From positions 16,191,001 through 16,255,000 of the forward strand of contig CM077649.1 of NCBI GenBank assembly GCA_039707465.1: a DNA stretch of 64,000 bases. Reading direction: 5' to 3'. The notes below the pieces were generated by a model. The model saw only the letters and a list, made by a program, of their open reading frames with translations. It had not been told where the DNA came from and made no database searches. Of the stretch, positions 11,648 to 22,819 are shown piece by piece (positions within the stretch are counted from its first letter, which is position 1; every line of letters starts with the position of its first letter). A program made the translations under genes and the position numbers. The DNA comes from Rhabdophis nuchalis (lineage: Eukaryota; Chordata; Lepidosauria; Squamata; Natricidae).

Positions 11648-11942
11648 TTGTCTTGATCCAAGAAGAAGAATCTTTTACATCCAACGTAAAATTTGATAAG
11701 GTGAGAAGAAGCTTTGCTCGAGTAAAATACAGTGCATGCTGGATGCCACTTTAATCTATGTACTCTAAAACAAAAGACAGAAATGTCTTCAGATATTTCA
11801 GAGCAGGAATGGAGTTTGAAGCTGGATCTTGTTTCCAATTTGTCCTTTTCAAATTAATCTCTATTAAGAAGTATTCACACATTTATACTTTGGAAATGTC
11901 CACTTTAAATCTACAAATGATTATTTGCATAGCTAGTCTTTA

Positions 11943-11948
11943 ATAAAA
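11943..11948 (+). terminator. Possible CLDN8 polyadenylation signal
   Basis: AATAAA 296 bases after the stop, followed by a T/GT-rich stretch. A second AATAAA at 12255-12260 is an alternative. Confidence 0.4.
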
Positions 11949-11949
11949 T

Positions 11950-12793
11950 GTTCTTCAGTTGTCAGAAAGAATGAAATCATATGTTTCAAATAGTTGGTTT
12001 TCATTTTCTGTCAAAATGTTTCTTTAGTTTACCCCAAAAGCATTAATATTTTGTGTAAACATAAGGCTTTTTGAATAATTAATATCTGTTTTTGTTGTAA
12101 ATTGTAATCTGACATTAATTTGATGTGCATTCGATTTCATTCTGCAGTTAAAAAAATGTTATTATTAAACATATTTCACATTGCATCAGATAACAAGTTT
12201 TGTGTGACTTTTCCAATGGCTAAATCTAATTTGTATTCAAAATGTGAAATCTACAATAAACATGGAAAGTATCTCATGTGACTGACCAGAAGTTGGATTT
12301 TGAGGGGGAGAAATATCTCTGAGTAGCTCGTAGGATTTATTTTAAGTTATATATATATATTTTAATCAGGATGTGTTGCATGTACAAAGCATTTAAATTT
12401 TTATATTTGAGAGGCCTAAAGGAAATGCAACCATTCATATTACAATGTGTTAAAATAGCTGCTGAGATTGCTTTCAGGTTTTAAAAGGTTAATAATGTCA
12501 ATCACATAGCTATATACATGCATTCTTCTTATAGAAAAAGGAATTAGACATTCCTTTCATAGATTGCTTGAGCTGAAATAGGGCAGGAAACTGATTACAG
12601 CAATAAGATTATAGTGGAGTACAAGTTGACTATTCAGAATTATTTATATTGTTGAAAATTAAAAGTTTTCATAGTCATACAGCTTATAGTTAGTGAAGAG
12701 CAAACACAATTCTTTTATAATTAATCATAGGAAGAAGCTGTGTAATCCAATTGCGTTAATAGCGATAGGTATTTTACTGTTAAATATTATTGG
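11950..12793. other. CLDN8 3' flank, AT-rich
   Basis: Probably 3' UTR up to one of the poly(A) signals, then unique AT-rich DNA. No repeats or coding signal were recognised. Confidence 0.45.
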
Positions 12794-12801
12794 ATTTAGA
12801 A

Positions 12802-12936
12802 CAGGGATGTCCAAACTTGGGAACTTTAAGACTTGTGGACTTCAACTCCCAGAATTCCCCAGCCAGCTATGCTGGCTGGGGAATTCTGGGAGTTGAAGTC
12901 CACAAGTCTTAAAGTTCCCAAGTTTGGACATCCCTG
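12802..12936. mobile_element. Palindromic hAT MITE, subfamily B
   Basis: 135-bp foldback starting CAGGGATGTCCAAACTTGGG. The target duplication ATTTAGAA lies at 12794-12801 and 12937-12944. The two arms match almost perfectly. Confidence 0.95.
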
Positions 12937-13028
12937 ATTTAGAACGTACTTTCAAATATCACAAATGCTGTTTACATCAAGATGATTTTTAGATCTGAGG
13001 GAAATTGCACAATGTGCCATTTGGAGTA

Positions 13029-13345
13029 CAGGTAGTACTCACAGCATTCGAAGTTATAGCAGCACTGAAAAAAGGGACTTACAATCATTTTTCACACTTA
13101 CGATCATTGCGGTATCCCCATGGTCACATGATCAAAATTCAGGCACCTGACTCATATTTATGATAGTTGCAGTGTCCCAAGGTCATGTGATCACTTTTGT
13201 AACCTGACAAGAAATGACAATGGGGAAGCTTAAAACCGTGTTGCTAACTTAACAGCTGTAGTGTTTCACTTAACAAGTGTGGAAAAGAAAGATCATACAA
13301 TGGGACAAAACTCACAACTTTCTTGCTTAGTAACAGAAATGTATG
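13029..13345. mobile_element. CAGGTAGTCCTC-type inverted-repeat element
   Basis: Begins near CAGGTAGTACTCACAGCATTC. Runs through family blocks in the reverse order of the 6541 copy (CCATGGTCACATGATC, TTTATGATAGTTGCAGTG, GGTCATGTGATCAC). The right end is decayed. Confidence 0.6.
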
Positions 13346-13637
13346 GCCTTATCTGTGGTCTTTTTCTAATAGTGTTGTTAAATGATGGCATTTTGAGCAC
13401 TGGAGATGTGAATTAGGCATTAAAAAGAGTAAACCTCCCTTCCAAACTTTCACTTCATTTCATGCAGCAAAGTATTCCAGCCTTCCACAACTCCGAGGCT
13501 CCTATATATTGGGCCTACACTGTATATATACAAATGGAATTTGTAGACCAATGTATTTGGAAAGCAAATAGCAGATATCCAGATACTGTACAAACTAACA
13601 GGCAAGAAAATAAAGTGTTTTTCTTCTAATAGAGAGC

Positions 13638-14104
13638 TGTTGTGGCCCAGCCGGCTCCGGATGAGCTGATGATGGACTCCTCTAGCGAGGAGTCCTATGA
13701 GTCTGCTCTAGAGGAGGAGGCCGAGAGTGAGAGAGCAGAGAGCCCAGCTAGGCATCAGGAGGCACCTGGGGCTTGGTGTAGTGGGGAGGAGGAAACCCAG
13801 TTTGTCCCTGATGTCAGCCTAAGAAGGATTGAGAAGAGGCAACGTCAATTAGCAGAAAGATGCAACCGGAGAAAATAATGATTATCAGCTGCCTAATTGA
13901 CCGGCCCCTCCCAAGAGGCTTTAAAAGAAATCCTCTGTGAAGAGTAGGTTTGCAGGAAACAACGTATCATCTGAAGAGTCAAAGCTTTCGTGTGTGTCAA
14001 GTTCTTTCCTTAAGAATCTTCAGGCCTAGTCAAGGTCAGTCCGGGCAAGCTGCTAAGTATCAGTCAGTTTAGTCATTTGTCTTGTGAAGGAGGGAGTCAG
14101 AACA
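13638..14104 (+). mobile_element. Solo LTR (probable gypsy-type)
   Basis: A 467-bp unit begins TGTTGTGGCC and ends CAGAACA, the TG...CA ends of an LTR. It is flanked by GAGAGC at 13632-13637 and 14105-14110, a 5-6 bp target duplication. It is CpG-containing and less AT-rich than its surroundings. A TTTAAAAG motif near 13920 could be its TATA-like element. An open frame at 13642-13878 (79 acidic residues) lies wholly inside. No internal retroelement sequence adjoins it, so it fits recombination between two LTRs. Orientation is uncertain. Confidence 0.72.
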
Positions 14105-14110
14105 GAGAGC

Positions 14111-14817
14111 TATCCGATTTGTTGTCAAAATCTGAAAGTCCTAATCATGTTCCTGACTTTAATATAAAATTTTAAAATATGTAGGAAGGAAAAATCAAAT
14201 TTTCAATATTTTTTGGAAATCTGGAAACCAGTACAAGAAGTGTCTGTGTTAGTATAATTCACAATCCTTAGTTTCATTCCCTCTCTTTCTATGGAAGGGT
14301 TTTGGGTTTTTTTTGCTTTACTTCCCTCCAGTTTCAGCATTATCTCCTATCATCTCGGACTTCATGTCTTCAGTGTGCTTATGGTATATTCATGGACGTA
14401 AAAAATAAATGCAGTCTGCCTTTAATTAAGTCGTCATGGCTTAATTCTGTTCTTCAAATAAATACTTCAGGTATTTTGATACAATTAGTTATGGAAGATC
14501 CTATATAAATAGCTTCCGTTTAAATTATTTGATCTCTTTCATTATGTATATAGTATAAAATAAATAGCATTAGTAGTACAACTATTAAGATTGGCTGGTG
14601 AGAACGTTGCCAAACTGCCTTCATTTTAAAGGTCTATTGGTGAGTTAAGAGGGCAAACCCCCTTCATCTCCAATCTATAGCACAGAATAAATTTGGCATC
14701 TGCTGACTTCTTCCTCAGCTGAGCAGATAGGAATAATTGTATATCTGTACTACTTTTTCTATTTTAATTCTGAAGATGTTTTAAATTGAGTACCCAAATA
14801 ACCCTGGGTGTAACAGG
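14111..14817. other. Unassigned AT-rich spacer
   Basis: No gene or recognised repeat was seen. Confidence 0.45.
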
Positions 14818-14862
14818 AAGATCAGTAACAGGTAAAGATAATCCATCGGTTTGGTTTTCTTC
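14818..14862 (+). repeat. Duplicated 45-bp segment, copy 1
   Basis: From AAGATCAGTAACAGGTAAAG to GGTTTTCTTC, repeated with one mismatch at 15820-15864. Lies just 5' of an L2 insertion. Confidence 0.85.
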
Positions 14863-14869
14863 CATTTTA

Positions 14870-15565
14870 CGCTTTACGCATGGTCACTCAAGCCCTCGTC
14901 ATCTCCCGCCTGGACTACAGTAATGCTCTCTACATGGGGCTTCCCTTGAGGTGCACCCGGAGGCTCCAGCTAGTTCCGAATGTAGCCGCACGTGGGATTC
15001 TGGGAGCCTCCAGATGCTCCCATGTGACACCTCTCCTGCGCGAGCTGCACTGGCTGCCTGTGGCTTTCCGGGTGCGCTTCAAGGTGCTAGTAACAACCTT
15101 TAAAGCGCTCCATGGCAAGGGATCTAGGTACTTGCAAGACCGCCTTCTACCAAATACCTCCCTTCGACCAGTTCGCTCCCACAGAGAGGGCCTCCTCAGG
15201 GTGCCGTCAGCCAGTCAATGTCGGCTGGTTACCCCTAGGGGGAGAGCCTTCTCTGTGGCAGCTCCTGCCCTCTGGAACGACCTGCCCCCTGACCTCCGCA
15301 CAGCTACGGACCTGCACCTGTTCCGCCGAGCCCTGAAGACCCATCTTTTTCGTACGGCCGGCCTGGTGTAGCTTTTAATCTGGTTTTATTGGGGTTTTTA
15401 TTGTGCATTTTAGAGAAGGCTTAGTATTTAATTTATTTTTAGCATAGGTGTTTATATTGATGTTTTTATTATTGTTTTTTTATCATTGCCTGTTCACCGC
15501 CCTGAGTCCCGTAAGGGAGAAAGGGCGGTATACAAATTCGAATACAATTACAATTACAAAATTTT
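14870..15565 (+). mobile_element. L2-clade LINE, 5'-truncated
   Basis: The 163-residue frame at 14880-15371 is unbroken from TQALVISRLDYSNALYMG to ALWNDLPPDLRT and the LKTHLFR terminus. A 3' UTR and the CCGCCCTGAGTCCC...GGGCGGTATAC end follow. One of the better preserved copies. Confidence 0.92.
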
Positions 15566-15568
15566 TAC

Positions 15569-15626
15569 AAATAGTTGTAACATTTGTTGCAAATGAGTGC
15601 TTTGAAGAGAGACTACACCTAGTCGA
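15569..15626 (+). repeat. Duplicated 58-bp segment, copy 1
   Basis: Matches 15752-15809 closely (TTGCAAATGAGTGCTTTGAA ... ACACCTAGTCGA) in direct orientation, 183 bases apart. Confidence 0.85.
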
Positions 15627-15751
15627 GCTTTTTTTTCTTTCTCTTTCTGTGTTTACATGCATGTTTGCTATTTCATTCACAATTTGAATTTCCTTGAGTT
15701 TTGATACTTACTTTTTAGCATGCTATACTGCTCCACCCTTGGAATGAAGCT

Positions 15752-15864
15752 AAATAGTTGTAATGTGTGTTGCAAATGAGTGCTTTGAAGAGAGACTACA
15801 CCTAGTCGAACTCAGAGGTAAGATCAGTAACAGGTAAAGATAATCCATCAGTTTGGTTTTCTTC
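15752..15864 (+). repeat. Second copies of the 58-bp and 45-bp segments
   Basis: Copy 2 of the 58-bp segment (15752-15809) is followed within 11 bases by copy 2 of the 45-bp segment (15820-15864). The arrangement points to a local duplication of the locus around the L2 insertion. Confidence 0.8.
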
Positions 15865-16078
15865 AGTTTCTTATTTTTTTTCTTACATCAATTCATTTTA
15901 TCCATTTCACATATCCTGGATTCAGCTAAGCGATGATGTTTAATAGAAGAGCCCGGGAGCATGCCCATTCTGCCAGATCTAGTGGGATGAGTAGAAATGA
16001 TCAGAGACAGGAAGTCTCTGGCTTTGTGCTATTCATAGTTGTAGAGGTAATAGCCAGCAGCTTGACTTGCCTCCAGAC

Positions 16079-16431
16079 CAGTGGTGGGATTCAGCCGGTT
16101 CGCACCTATTCGGGAGAACCGGTTGTTAACTTTCTAAGCAGTTCGGAGAACCGGTTATTGGAAGAAATCTTAATTTACAGGGCGAATCCTGTAAGGAAGG
16201 CAGGAAGGAAACATTCTGATGTTGTTTCTAGCCTAATCATTATTGCCCTGCTTACAGAAACTCCCTTTCCGGTTAACCCTTATTACATTGTAACAGCTAA
16301 GGTGAAGCGCCCATCAACCTGAGTGATGTTGTTGGCCACTCCCACCCAGTCGCATGACCACCAAGCCCTGCCCACCCAGCTGGTCATTAGGGTAGAGAAC
16401 CGGTTGTTAAATTATTTGAATCCCACCACTG
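16079..16431. mobile_element. hAT-like non-autonomous element (CAGTGGTGGGATTCA)
   Basis: Terminal inverted repeats CAGTGGTGGGATTCA / TTGAATCCCACCACTG. The 8-bp target duplication CTCCAGAC (16071-16078) / CTCCAGAA (16432-16439) has one mismatch. Contains repeated GAGAACCGGTTGTTAA motifs near both ends. A second copy is at 24256. Confidence 0.88.
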
Positions 16432-16495
16432 CTCCAGAAGCTAGTGTAACTCACAAAGCAGTGGTATTATATATTCACGTGGCTATATTCTGTAC

Positions 16496-16680
16496 CAGAG
16501 GTGGGTTCCTACCGGTTCAGACTGGTTCGAATGAGTAGATAGTAACTTGGCCTGCCATGCCCCCAAACTGCTTCTATCGGCACCACCGTAGGCGCCACCA
16601 TCTTGGTTTTTTTGCTTCTACGCATGCGCAGAAGCATTTTTTTTTCAATACTGTGCATGCATGTGTACTGAACCAATCAG
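16496..16680. mobile_element. CAGAGGTGGGTTCCTACCGG element, partial
   Basis: Shares its left end and the GCGCCACCATCTTG...GCATGCGCAG interior with the complete copy at 28008-28258. The right terminus is missing. Confidence 0.6.
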
Positions 16681-16905
16681 GAAATGACTAAGACATAAGT
16701 GACATGAGTGAAATTTCTGGATCCAGCAACAGGTGAAATTGGTGATCAAGATGGATTTAAAGTCCCTTCTGGTCATGACCATTATATGTGCCTCAAGCAG
16801 GAATAGTGACACCTTTCACCATGTAGATTTTAACAAGGAGTGGTGAGAAAGATGAGCTCTGAGGTAGCCAGTGATATTGGGACTGGACTTATTTGCCCTC
16901 TACAC

Positions 16906-17040
16906 CAGGGGTCCCCAACCTTTGCAACTTTAAGTCTGAAGGACTTCAGCTCCCAGACTTCTCTAGCCAGCAAAGCTGGCTGGAGAATTCTGGGAGCTGA
17001 AGTCCTTCAGACTTAAAGTTGCAAAGGTTGGGGACCCCTG
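16906..17040. mobile_element. Palindromic hAT MITE, subfamily A
   Basis: 135 bp. The target duplication CTCTACAC lies at 16898-16905 and 17041-17048, both perfect. Confidence 0.96.
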
Positions 17041-17049
17041 CTCTACACT

Positions 17050-18300
17050 GACTGGAATTAGCCTCAGAGGAAGAAGGAAATCCCTCCATTCTTAACCTCC
17101 AAAACTAATCCAGAAGAATATCATAATTGAAAGGCCACTGAAATATCAAGGAAGGCTAGGATGGATGCATCACCCCCATCCTGAACCCATACGCTGACTT
17201 GCATTAGTACTGTTTATTGTAACTATACAACGAGTAAAAATTTAAATAATCAAAATCAAAGATTACACTTTGACATCCTGAGAATTAGAATTCGTAACTG
17301 ATATTGGCTCACTTTAATTACTTTTCTAATTTGATGAAATATGCAAATCAATAGTAATATAACTCTTATGTTGATGAAGGTAAACTAATTGTCGGGGAAC
17401 AATATTTAATCAGAGGACTTGGTAACCCTGACTTCTAAACAAACAAATCAGACTTACAATTTCTAGTAAGCAAGAGACTTTGAGGGGTGTGTGTGTGTGT
17501 GTGGAGAACCTTTCACTTCAGCCATACTTTTTTACTCATGACATGTTGCCTGAAAGTAGATCTGATCTTCTAGTATTCATTATCTAGATTGAAAAACAAA
17601 AGGAGAAGATGTGGGTAGTGGCTGCCATAATATTGTAATGCTAAACTACAACAAAAAAAGATTACTGCAATATTTCCATAATTGCTGAGCTTTAAGTTCC
17701 AATAAATAATCTCAGGTTGCCAAAACTTTACTAGGACTTTATAGGCATTTGAATGCACAGGGCTTCACCAGTGCTTCAATTCATTAACTTCAGGATCTAT
17801 TTATCTTGCTTTTACTTATCTATGTTAAAAGAACTGCTTAAGCAATGCAATTCATTGATTTGGAGAATTATCAGGGCATAGCTTGAAAAAGACCTTCTGT
17901 ACACAATATTGTTTGCTAATTACTAATTCATTACTAATTTCATAACTAATGAATGAAAACAGAGACCCTCAGTGTGTCTACATAAATAATTCACATTCAT
18001 CTATTCCTTGAAACATTGTCAAATATCCTAAATCCAGCCTTTGATTTTTGTCATCAACTCATAAATCTATTTTAGCAGATAGAACACCACATTCATTTTA
18101 CCCATTATATTTTGACACTGATGCAATCATTATTGTTGTAGAATAATTATCAGCACTATAGTTAGAACCAAATCATTTAATTATAGTCTTGTAGAAACAT
18201 TGAAATTCAAAAAAGCATCAGCGTCAGGTATAAGTTAGACTCACCCTTCCCAAGGATATGATTTGCTAGCCAGGTATTAGGTCTTGCTTTTGTAGAGGCT
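17050..18300. other. CLDN17 5' flank
   Basis: AT-rich and apparently unique apart from a short (GT)n at about 17486-17503. Could hold regulatory DNA, but no specific motif can be supported. Confidence 0.4.
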
Positions 18301-18309
18301 CAGAAGAGA

Positions 18310-18316
18310 TATATAG
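18310..18316 (+). promoter_or_regulatory. Possible TATA box of CLDN17-like gene
   Basis: TATATAG about 180 bases before the chosen start codon. It would place transcription start near 18340, upstream of the short ORF at 18406. Confidence 0.35.
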
Positions 18317-18405
18317 CAAGTTCCTCCGAGTAGGCAGATGTGATCTGAACTCTTCACCGGTACAGATGGAGACGAACTTAAATTCATCCGACCCAGGAGG
18401 AAACC

Positions 18406-18450
18406 ATGAATACACTGTCAACTTTTCAGAGGAATGAAGATCTTCTTTAG
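18406..18450 (+). promoter_or_regulatory. Upstream ORF in CLDN17-like leader
   Basis: ATG in the context AAACCATGA opens a 14-codon frame ending in TAG 45 bases before the claudin start codon. If the leader begins near 18340 it would be translated first and could lower claudin output. An in-frame ATG for the main frame also exists at 18469. Confidence 0.4.
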
Positions 18451-18495
18451 AAAGCCTATTTTTGCCTGTTGCTTTTCTGGGTACAATTTTCTGAG

Positions 18496-19134
18496 ATGGC
18501 TTTTTGTCCAGTGCAAATGATGGCTTGGCTGCTTGGGATTATTGGCATGTTTGGGACGGTTATTGTCACTCTGATGCCTCAATGGAAAGTATCAGCCTTT
18601 ACAGGGAACAACATCATAGTCTTTGAGACTATTTGGGAAGGCTTGTGGATGGTATGTGTCAGTCACATCAAGAATTATCAGTGCGAATTCTACAAGTCCA
18701 TTCTGGCCCTTCCACCTATGTTAGATGCTGCCAGAGGATTGATGTGCACTGCTTGTGCACTGTCAGTGATTGCTTGTCTGACTGCCTTTGCTGGTATGAA
18801 ATGCATCCGAAATCCAGGCAGTAATGAACAAGTCAAAAGAAACATTTTATTCACAGCTGGAGTAAGTTTTTTCCTGGCTGGGGTTTTTGTGCTGATTCCT
18901 GTTTCCTGTATTGCTAATGATATCATCGAGAATTTTTACAATCCAGAAATCCAAGCTGCTCGGAAACGTGAATTGGGAGCTGCTCTCTATTTAGGCTGGA
19001 TCTCAGGCTCATTTCTAATCTGTGGAGGAAGCATGTTTTGTGGTTTCTGCTGCTGCCCTGAAGAACCTGAAATATATCAGCATTCAGCACCTTGCAGCCA
19101 AATCAAGCCTACGGCAATGCGTTCCTATGTATGA
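18496..19134 (+). CDS. CLDN17: Claudin-17-like protein
   Basis: Single-exon frame. I start it at 18496 (MAFCPVQ, aligning with mammalian MAFYPLQ), giving 212 residues; the ATG at 18469 would add nine residues not found in the family. Four predicted membrane segments lie at about 8-28, 80-100, 116-138 and 160-182. W30, then IWEGLW (46-51) and the cysteine pair C54/C63 mark the claudin loop, and K31 replaces R31. The spacing between the cysteines is eight residues, one fewer than in CLDN8 and human CLDN17. The residue after the second cysteine is Glu64, where human CLDN17 has Lys65, the residue reported to set its anion selectivity. The NFYNPEIQ and ARKRELGAALYLGW segments match CLDN17. The tail is short and ends RSYV, a PDZ ligand. 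The gene lies next to CLDN8 as in other vertebrates. Orthology is likely, but a squamate-specific CLDN8/17 paralogue is possible. Confidence 0.9.
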   Translation: MAFCPVQMMAWLLGIIGMFGTVIVTLMPQWKVSAFTGNNIIVFETIWEGLWMVCVSHIKNYQCEFYKSILALPPMLDAARGLMCTACALSVIACLTAFAGMKCIRNPGSNEQVKRNILFTAGVSFFLAGVFVLIPVSCIANDIIENFYNPEIQAARKRELGAALYLGWISGSFLICGGSMFCGFCCCPEEPEIYQHSAPCSQIKPTAMRSYV

Positions 19135-19494
19135 TTCCTTCAGGTCTGCATCTTGAACTTGTCTGAGACAAAGAAATGAATTTTGGGATTCTAACTTTAA
19201 ATCCAGGACAATACAGTTATGTGGATTCAATCAATAACAGATTTTCATCTAGGAGTATGCTCTTTGGGTAGATCACTTCCTTTACTTAGCAATGCATCAT
19301 GCAACAGTATGAAGACATTGTATTTGCTGCAAAACTCTCAGACTATGCCCATAAGGTATTGTGTTTTCAGGGAAAGAAAATTAGATTCAATCTGTTTTCT
19401 CCTACTTTTGAAGTTCTTTTGACGTTCTCTTGATCAGGATGAATGTTATGCCTAACTTTTTTTGATGTGAAATGCATGCTTATATACAGATAGT

Positions 19495-19534
<40 letters not shown>

Positions 19535-20298
19535 CACAACTTTCAGGTGCATTGAAGCATTGGTGCTTTCACATTTTGAAACCTGAAAGCTTGCAGATGA
19601 ATTTTAAATCTGCTGGAATTTCCTTCCTTTTAAAATACCCTTTGCTGAAAGTTTAGGAAAAATCGACTCTATTATAGTTAATATCTATTTTCTTTAGTTT
19701 TTCTTTTTAATTTATTAATGTGAAAAGTAAAAAGTTTATCAAGCCCTAATTTAGTTTTGTTTTTTTCTGACCTAAGAATCCCTAGATCTGTGGTTTTTAA
19801 CTCCCAGACATATGACGCTAACATACAAATTGCTAAGAATTATGGTTGTTGATGCAGCTAGAAAGACCTAGGTTAGGGAAAATTGGCTAAATGGATCACA
19901 ATATTTTGCTAATATCTCTGTTTGATGTGTCATAATTAGTTCAAAAAACACAGAGGAAACAGGAAGGAGCTTAGTGTATAAGAATGGCCAGTACAACTTT
20001 AACCGAGAGAACAATTCCAGAGCAAGTGTATTAAAGAAATGCATTAATTTTAAAATATGTTGTAAGAAATTTGATTTTGTATGTTATGCCTGATTATGTT
20101 TCTTTCCTAAGTTGTATTTGCTAAATGATACCTCTTACATAAATATATGAGTAAATTTGATCTGGTGAATAAAAGACCTTAGAGTTTATAGAAAAGTACA
20201 ATTTTTGGTGCAGTGTAAATTATTATTGGATTTTCCCAGTTTTTGCCAAGAAACTTATAGTGCGGCTTTCAGCATTTGCCTGCTCAATGTTCAATAAA
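19135..20298 (+). other. CLDN17-like 3' flank and possible 3' UTR
   Basis: AT-rich. Candidate AATAAA signals lie at 20168-20173 and 20293-20298, the latter followed by a GT-rich stretch. A (CA)n run sits inside at 19498-19532. Confidence 0.35.
19498..19532. repeat. (CA)n microsatellite
   Basis: About 17 uninterrupted CA units. Confidence 0.97.
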
Positions 20299-20589
20299 TT
20301 TCTGCATAACCTAACTTTGTGATTCTGTTCAGGACAAAATAGATACTTATTACGAAGAAAAAGTTAATATAAACTACTAGCTCTAATAGTAAGGTTTGCT
20401 CTGCGTCTGTCAGTCAATCTATCTGAACTTCTCCATCTCTCTCCAGGTTACTGTACAACCTAAACTGAAATATACACAAAACATACACTATATATTACAG
20501 TACTTAAATTATGACCTTCTATAGTTTCTTATTACTAGACCCATACAATGTATGTGAATCCATTTTGATGCATATATCCTGCATTGCAT

Positions 20590-21055
20590 ACACATTATAA
20601 TTAATTAATTATAGCTGCCCATTCCCATAGAGTTTTTGGACAACGTATGAATATAATGCAAAATAATACAAACAATTAAAAACATGCAATCACATAGGCA
20701 GCCTAGAGTAAAACAATCAAACAATAAGAAATCCAACCAAACCAGAAACCCCACAAGGACAACCACCTCAGACCTGAGACTAAAGCCAAATCTAGAGAAT
20801 TTTTGGGAGCCCTAGGAAAGAGGGTGCTATCCTCACTCTTTGGAGGGATGCTGTTTCAGAAGGCAATAGCTACAACAGAGAAGGCACACTTCCTTAATTC
20901 TGTAAGATGACCATATTTAATAGAATGTACCAGCTGGGCAGAAAAAGTTGGAGATAGGCCCTTAGATGTTCAAGCCATAAAGGGTTTTTATAAATAAGGG
21001 TCAGAAGCCTCATTTGTACCCAGAAGAGCTTACTCAGTAGCCATGACATATGGAC
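20590..21055 (-). mobile_element. Old CR1/L3-like LINE fragment
   Basis: On the minus strand, traces of the terminal LINE coding region are visible (an AGAGAAGGC stretch and GGGTTTTTATAAATAAGGGTCA) with a decayed 3' end. Heavy divergence prevents a clade call. Confidence 0.45.
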
Positions 21056-21059
21056 ATAT

Positions 21060-21350
21060 TAAAAAGTGCTTGTTATTCTCACGCTTATGAGGGTTGTAGC
21101 ATTCTCATGGTCACGTGATAAAAATTCAGACACTTGGCAACTGGCATATATTTATGATGGCTGCAGTCTCCCCGGGTCATGTGATCACCTTTTGCAACCT
21201 TCTGACAAGCAAAGTCAATGGGGAAGCATGATTCACTTAACTACTAACTCAATGGTTGCAGTGATTCACTTAGCAACTGTGGCAAGAAAGCTCATAAAAT
21301 GGAGCAAAACTCACTTAATTGCTAAGCAATTGATATTTTGGGCTCAATTG
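21060..21350. mobile_element. CAGGTAGTCCTC-type element, partial
   Basis: Interior blocks TTTATGATGGCTGCAGTC, GGTCATGTGATCACC and TTCACTTAGCAACTGTGGC are well preserved. The outer termini are absent. Confidence 0.6.
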
Positions 21351-21574
21351 TGCTCATGTGAGGCTTCCAGATGATCTTCAAGAACTATATACTTAGGTAA
21401 AAATAATGTTATATGGAGTTATGATGTGAGCTTCTTAAATTTTAATAAGCGTTCACCCAGGCCAGCAATTAAATGGAAGTTTTCTAAGAAAAGGCTTGAG
21501 TTTCCAAGAAAACTGTGTTAACCATGAAATTTTGAGGATTTTGAGAAATTTTGATTTTGAGGAAACATTTTTTT

Positions 21575-22085
21575 CATTTTTCATTTTATTTTATTAAATT
21601 TATACCCCGCCCTTCTCCAAACGGACCCAGGGCGGCGCATAGGAATGTTAAAATGCATACAAAACATATAAAATTTGTATCGTATTGTATATGTAATTTT
21701 TGTTGTTGCGTTTAAAAAAAATAAAAAAAAATATTAAAAAAAAAACATATAAAATTTAAAAAACTTATTCTAATAAAACCTGCGCTAAAAACCGAATTAA
21801 AAATCCCAATTTAAAACTGTCTAATAGTCAGTAATGGAGGTTACGCTAGGCTGGCTAGATGGAATAGATGTGTTTTCAGACACTTGCGGAAGAGGCGGAG
21901 GTCAGAGATGGTGCGGAGTTCAGGGGGTAAGTCGTTCCAGAGGGCTGGCCCCGCCACAGAGAAGGCTCTTTCCCTGGGTGTCACCAGTCGGCATTGTCCA
22001 GCCAACGGCACCCTGAGGAGGCCCTCTCTGTGGGAGCGTATCGGTCTGAGGGATGTATGGGGCAGGAGGCGGTCTCGCATTTCCC
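21575..22085 (-). mobile_element. L2-clade LINE, 5'-truncated
   Basis: The minus-strand frame 22122-21841 reads MRDRLLPHTSLRPIRS to LWNDLPPELRT and LKTHLFHL. The 3' end (CGCCCTTCTCC...GGGCGGCGC) lies at 21605-21640. Confidence 0.88.
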
Positions 22086-22551
22086 ATTGCCCATTTACAC
22101 ATCTCAGTATGTTACAGAGCATAAGAGAATGGATTCAATTAAGGTGGTGTTTGGACACTTGACCATTTTCAGAATGTTTGTGTCTGTTGAGTCGGAGACC
22201 AGTTTAGCAGAGTTTCATCATGAAGCACCACCAAGAATTTGTTTTTTTTCCGGTATTTCAGCGAAAACCTATTTGCCTAAAATTTTACACATGAAAATCG
22301 CAAGTAATTGTTGGGGTGGGACCTGCAGACAGTCTCCCCCCCCCCAAAAGAATGAGATACAGCATAGTGAAACTTTACTGGCAAAAGCATAAACATCAGT
22401 GCAAACATTTTTAGGTATGCTACAATATTAATACTTACAAGTAATTTTGGTATGAGGGCCATTTCCTGTTGTCTTTTACCACACAAATGCTTTGGAATAA
22501 TCCACAGAAGGATGGTGGGAACAGAAAACACCAATGAATTATTCCTTAGAA

Positions 22552-22681
22552 CAGTGTTTCTCAACCTTGGTCACCTGAAGATGCGTGGACTTCAACTCCC
22601 AGAATCCCCCAGCCAGCTAGCTGGAGAATTTTCGGAGTTGAAGTCCACGCATCTTCAGGTGACCAAGGTTGAGAAACACTG
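22552..22681. mobile_element. Palindromic hAT MITE, subfamily C
   Basis: 130 bp starting CAGTGTTTCTCAACCTTGG. The target duplication CCTTAGAA (22544-22551) / CCTTAAAA (22682-22689) has one mismatch. The subfamily-specific bases (GGTCACCTGAAGATGCG) are mirrored in both arms. Confidence 0.92.
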
Positions 22682-22701
22682 CCTTAAAAGAGCATTGATT
22701 T

Positions 22702-22754
22702 TATCTATCTATCTATCTATCTATCTATCGATCGATCGATCGATCGATCGATCG

Positions 22755-22819
<65 letters not shown>

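Noticed and set aside
13642..13878. Acidic 79-residue ORF as a host gene
   Set aside because: It lies inside a solo LTR with no splice or poly(A) context of its own.
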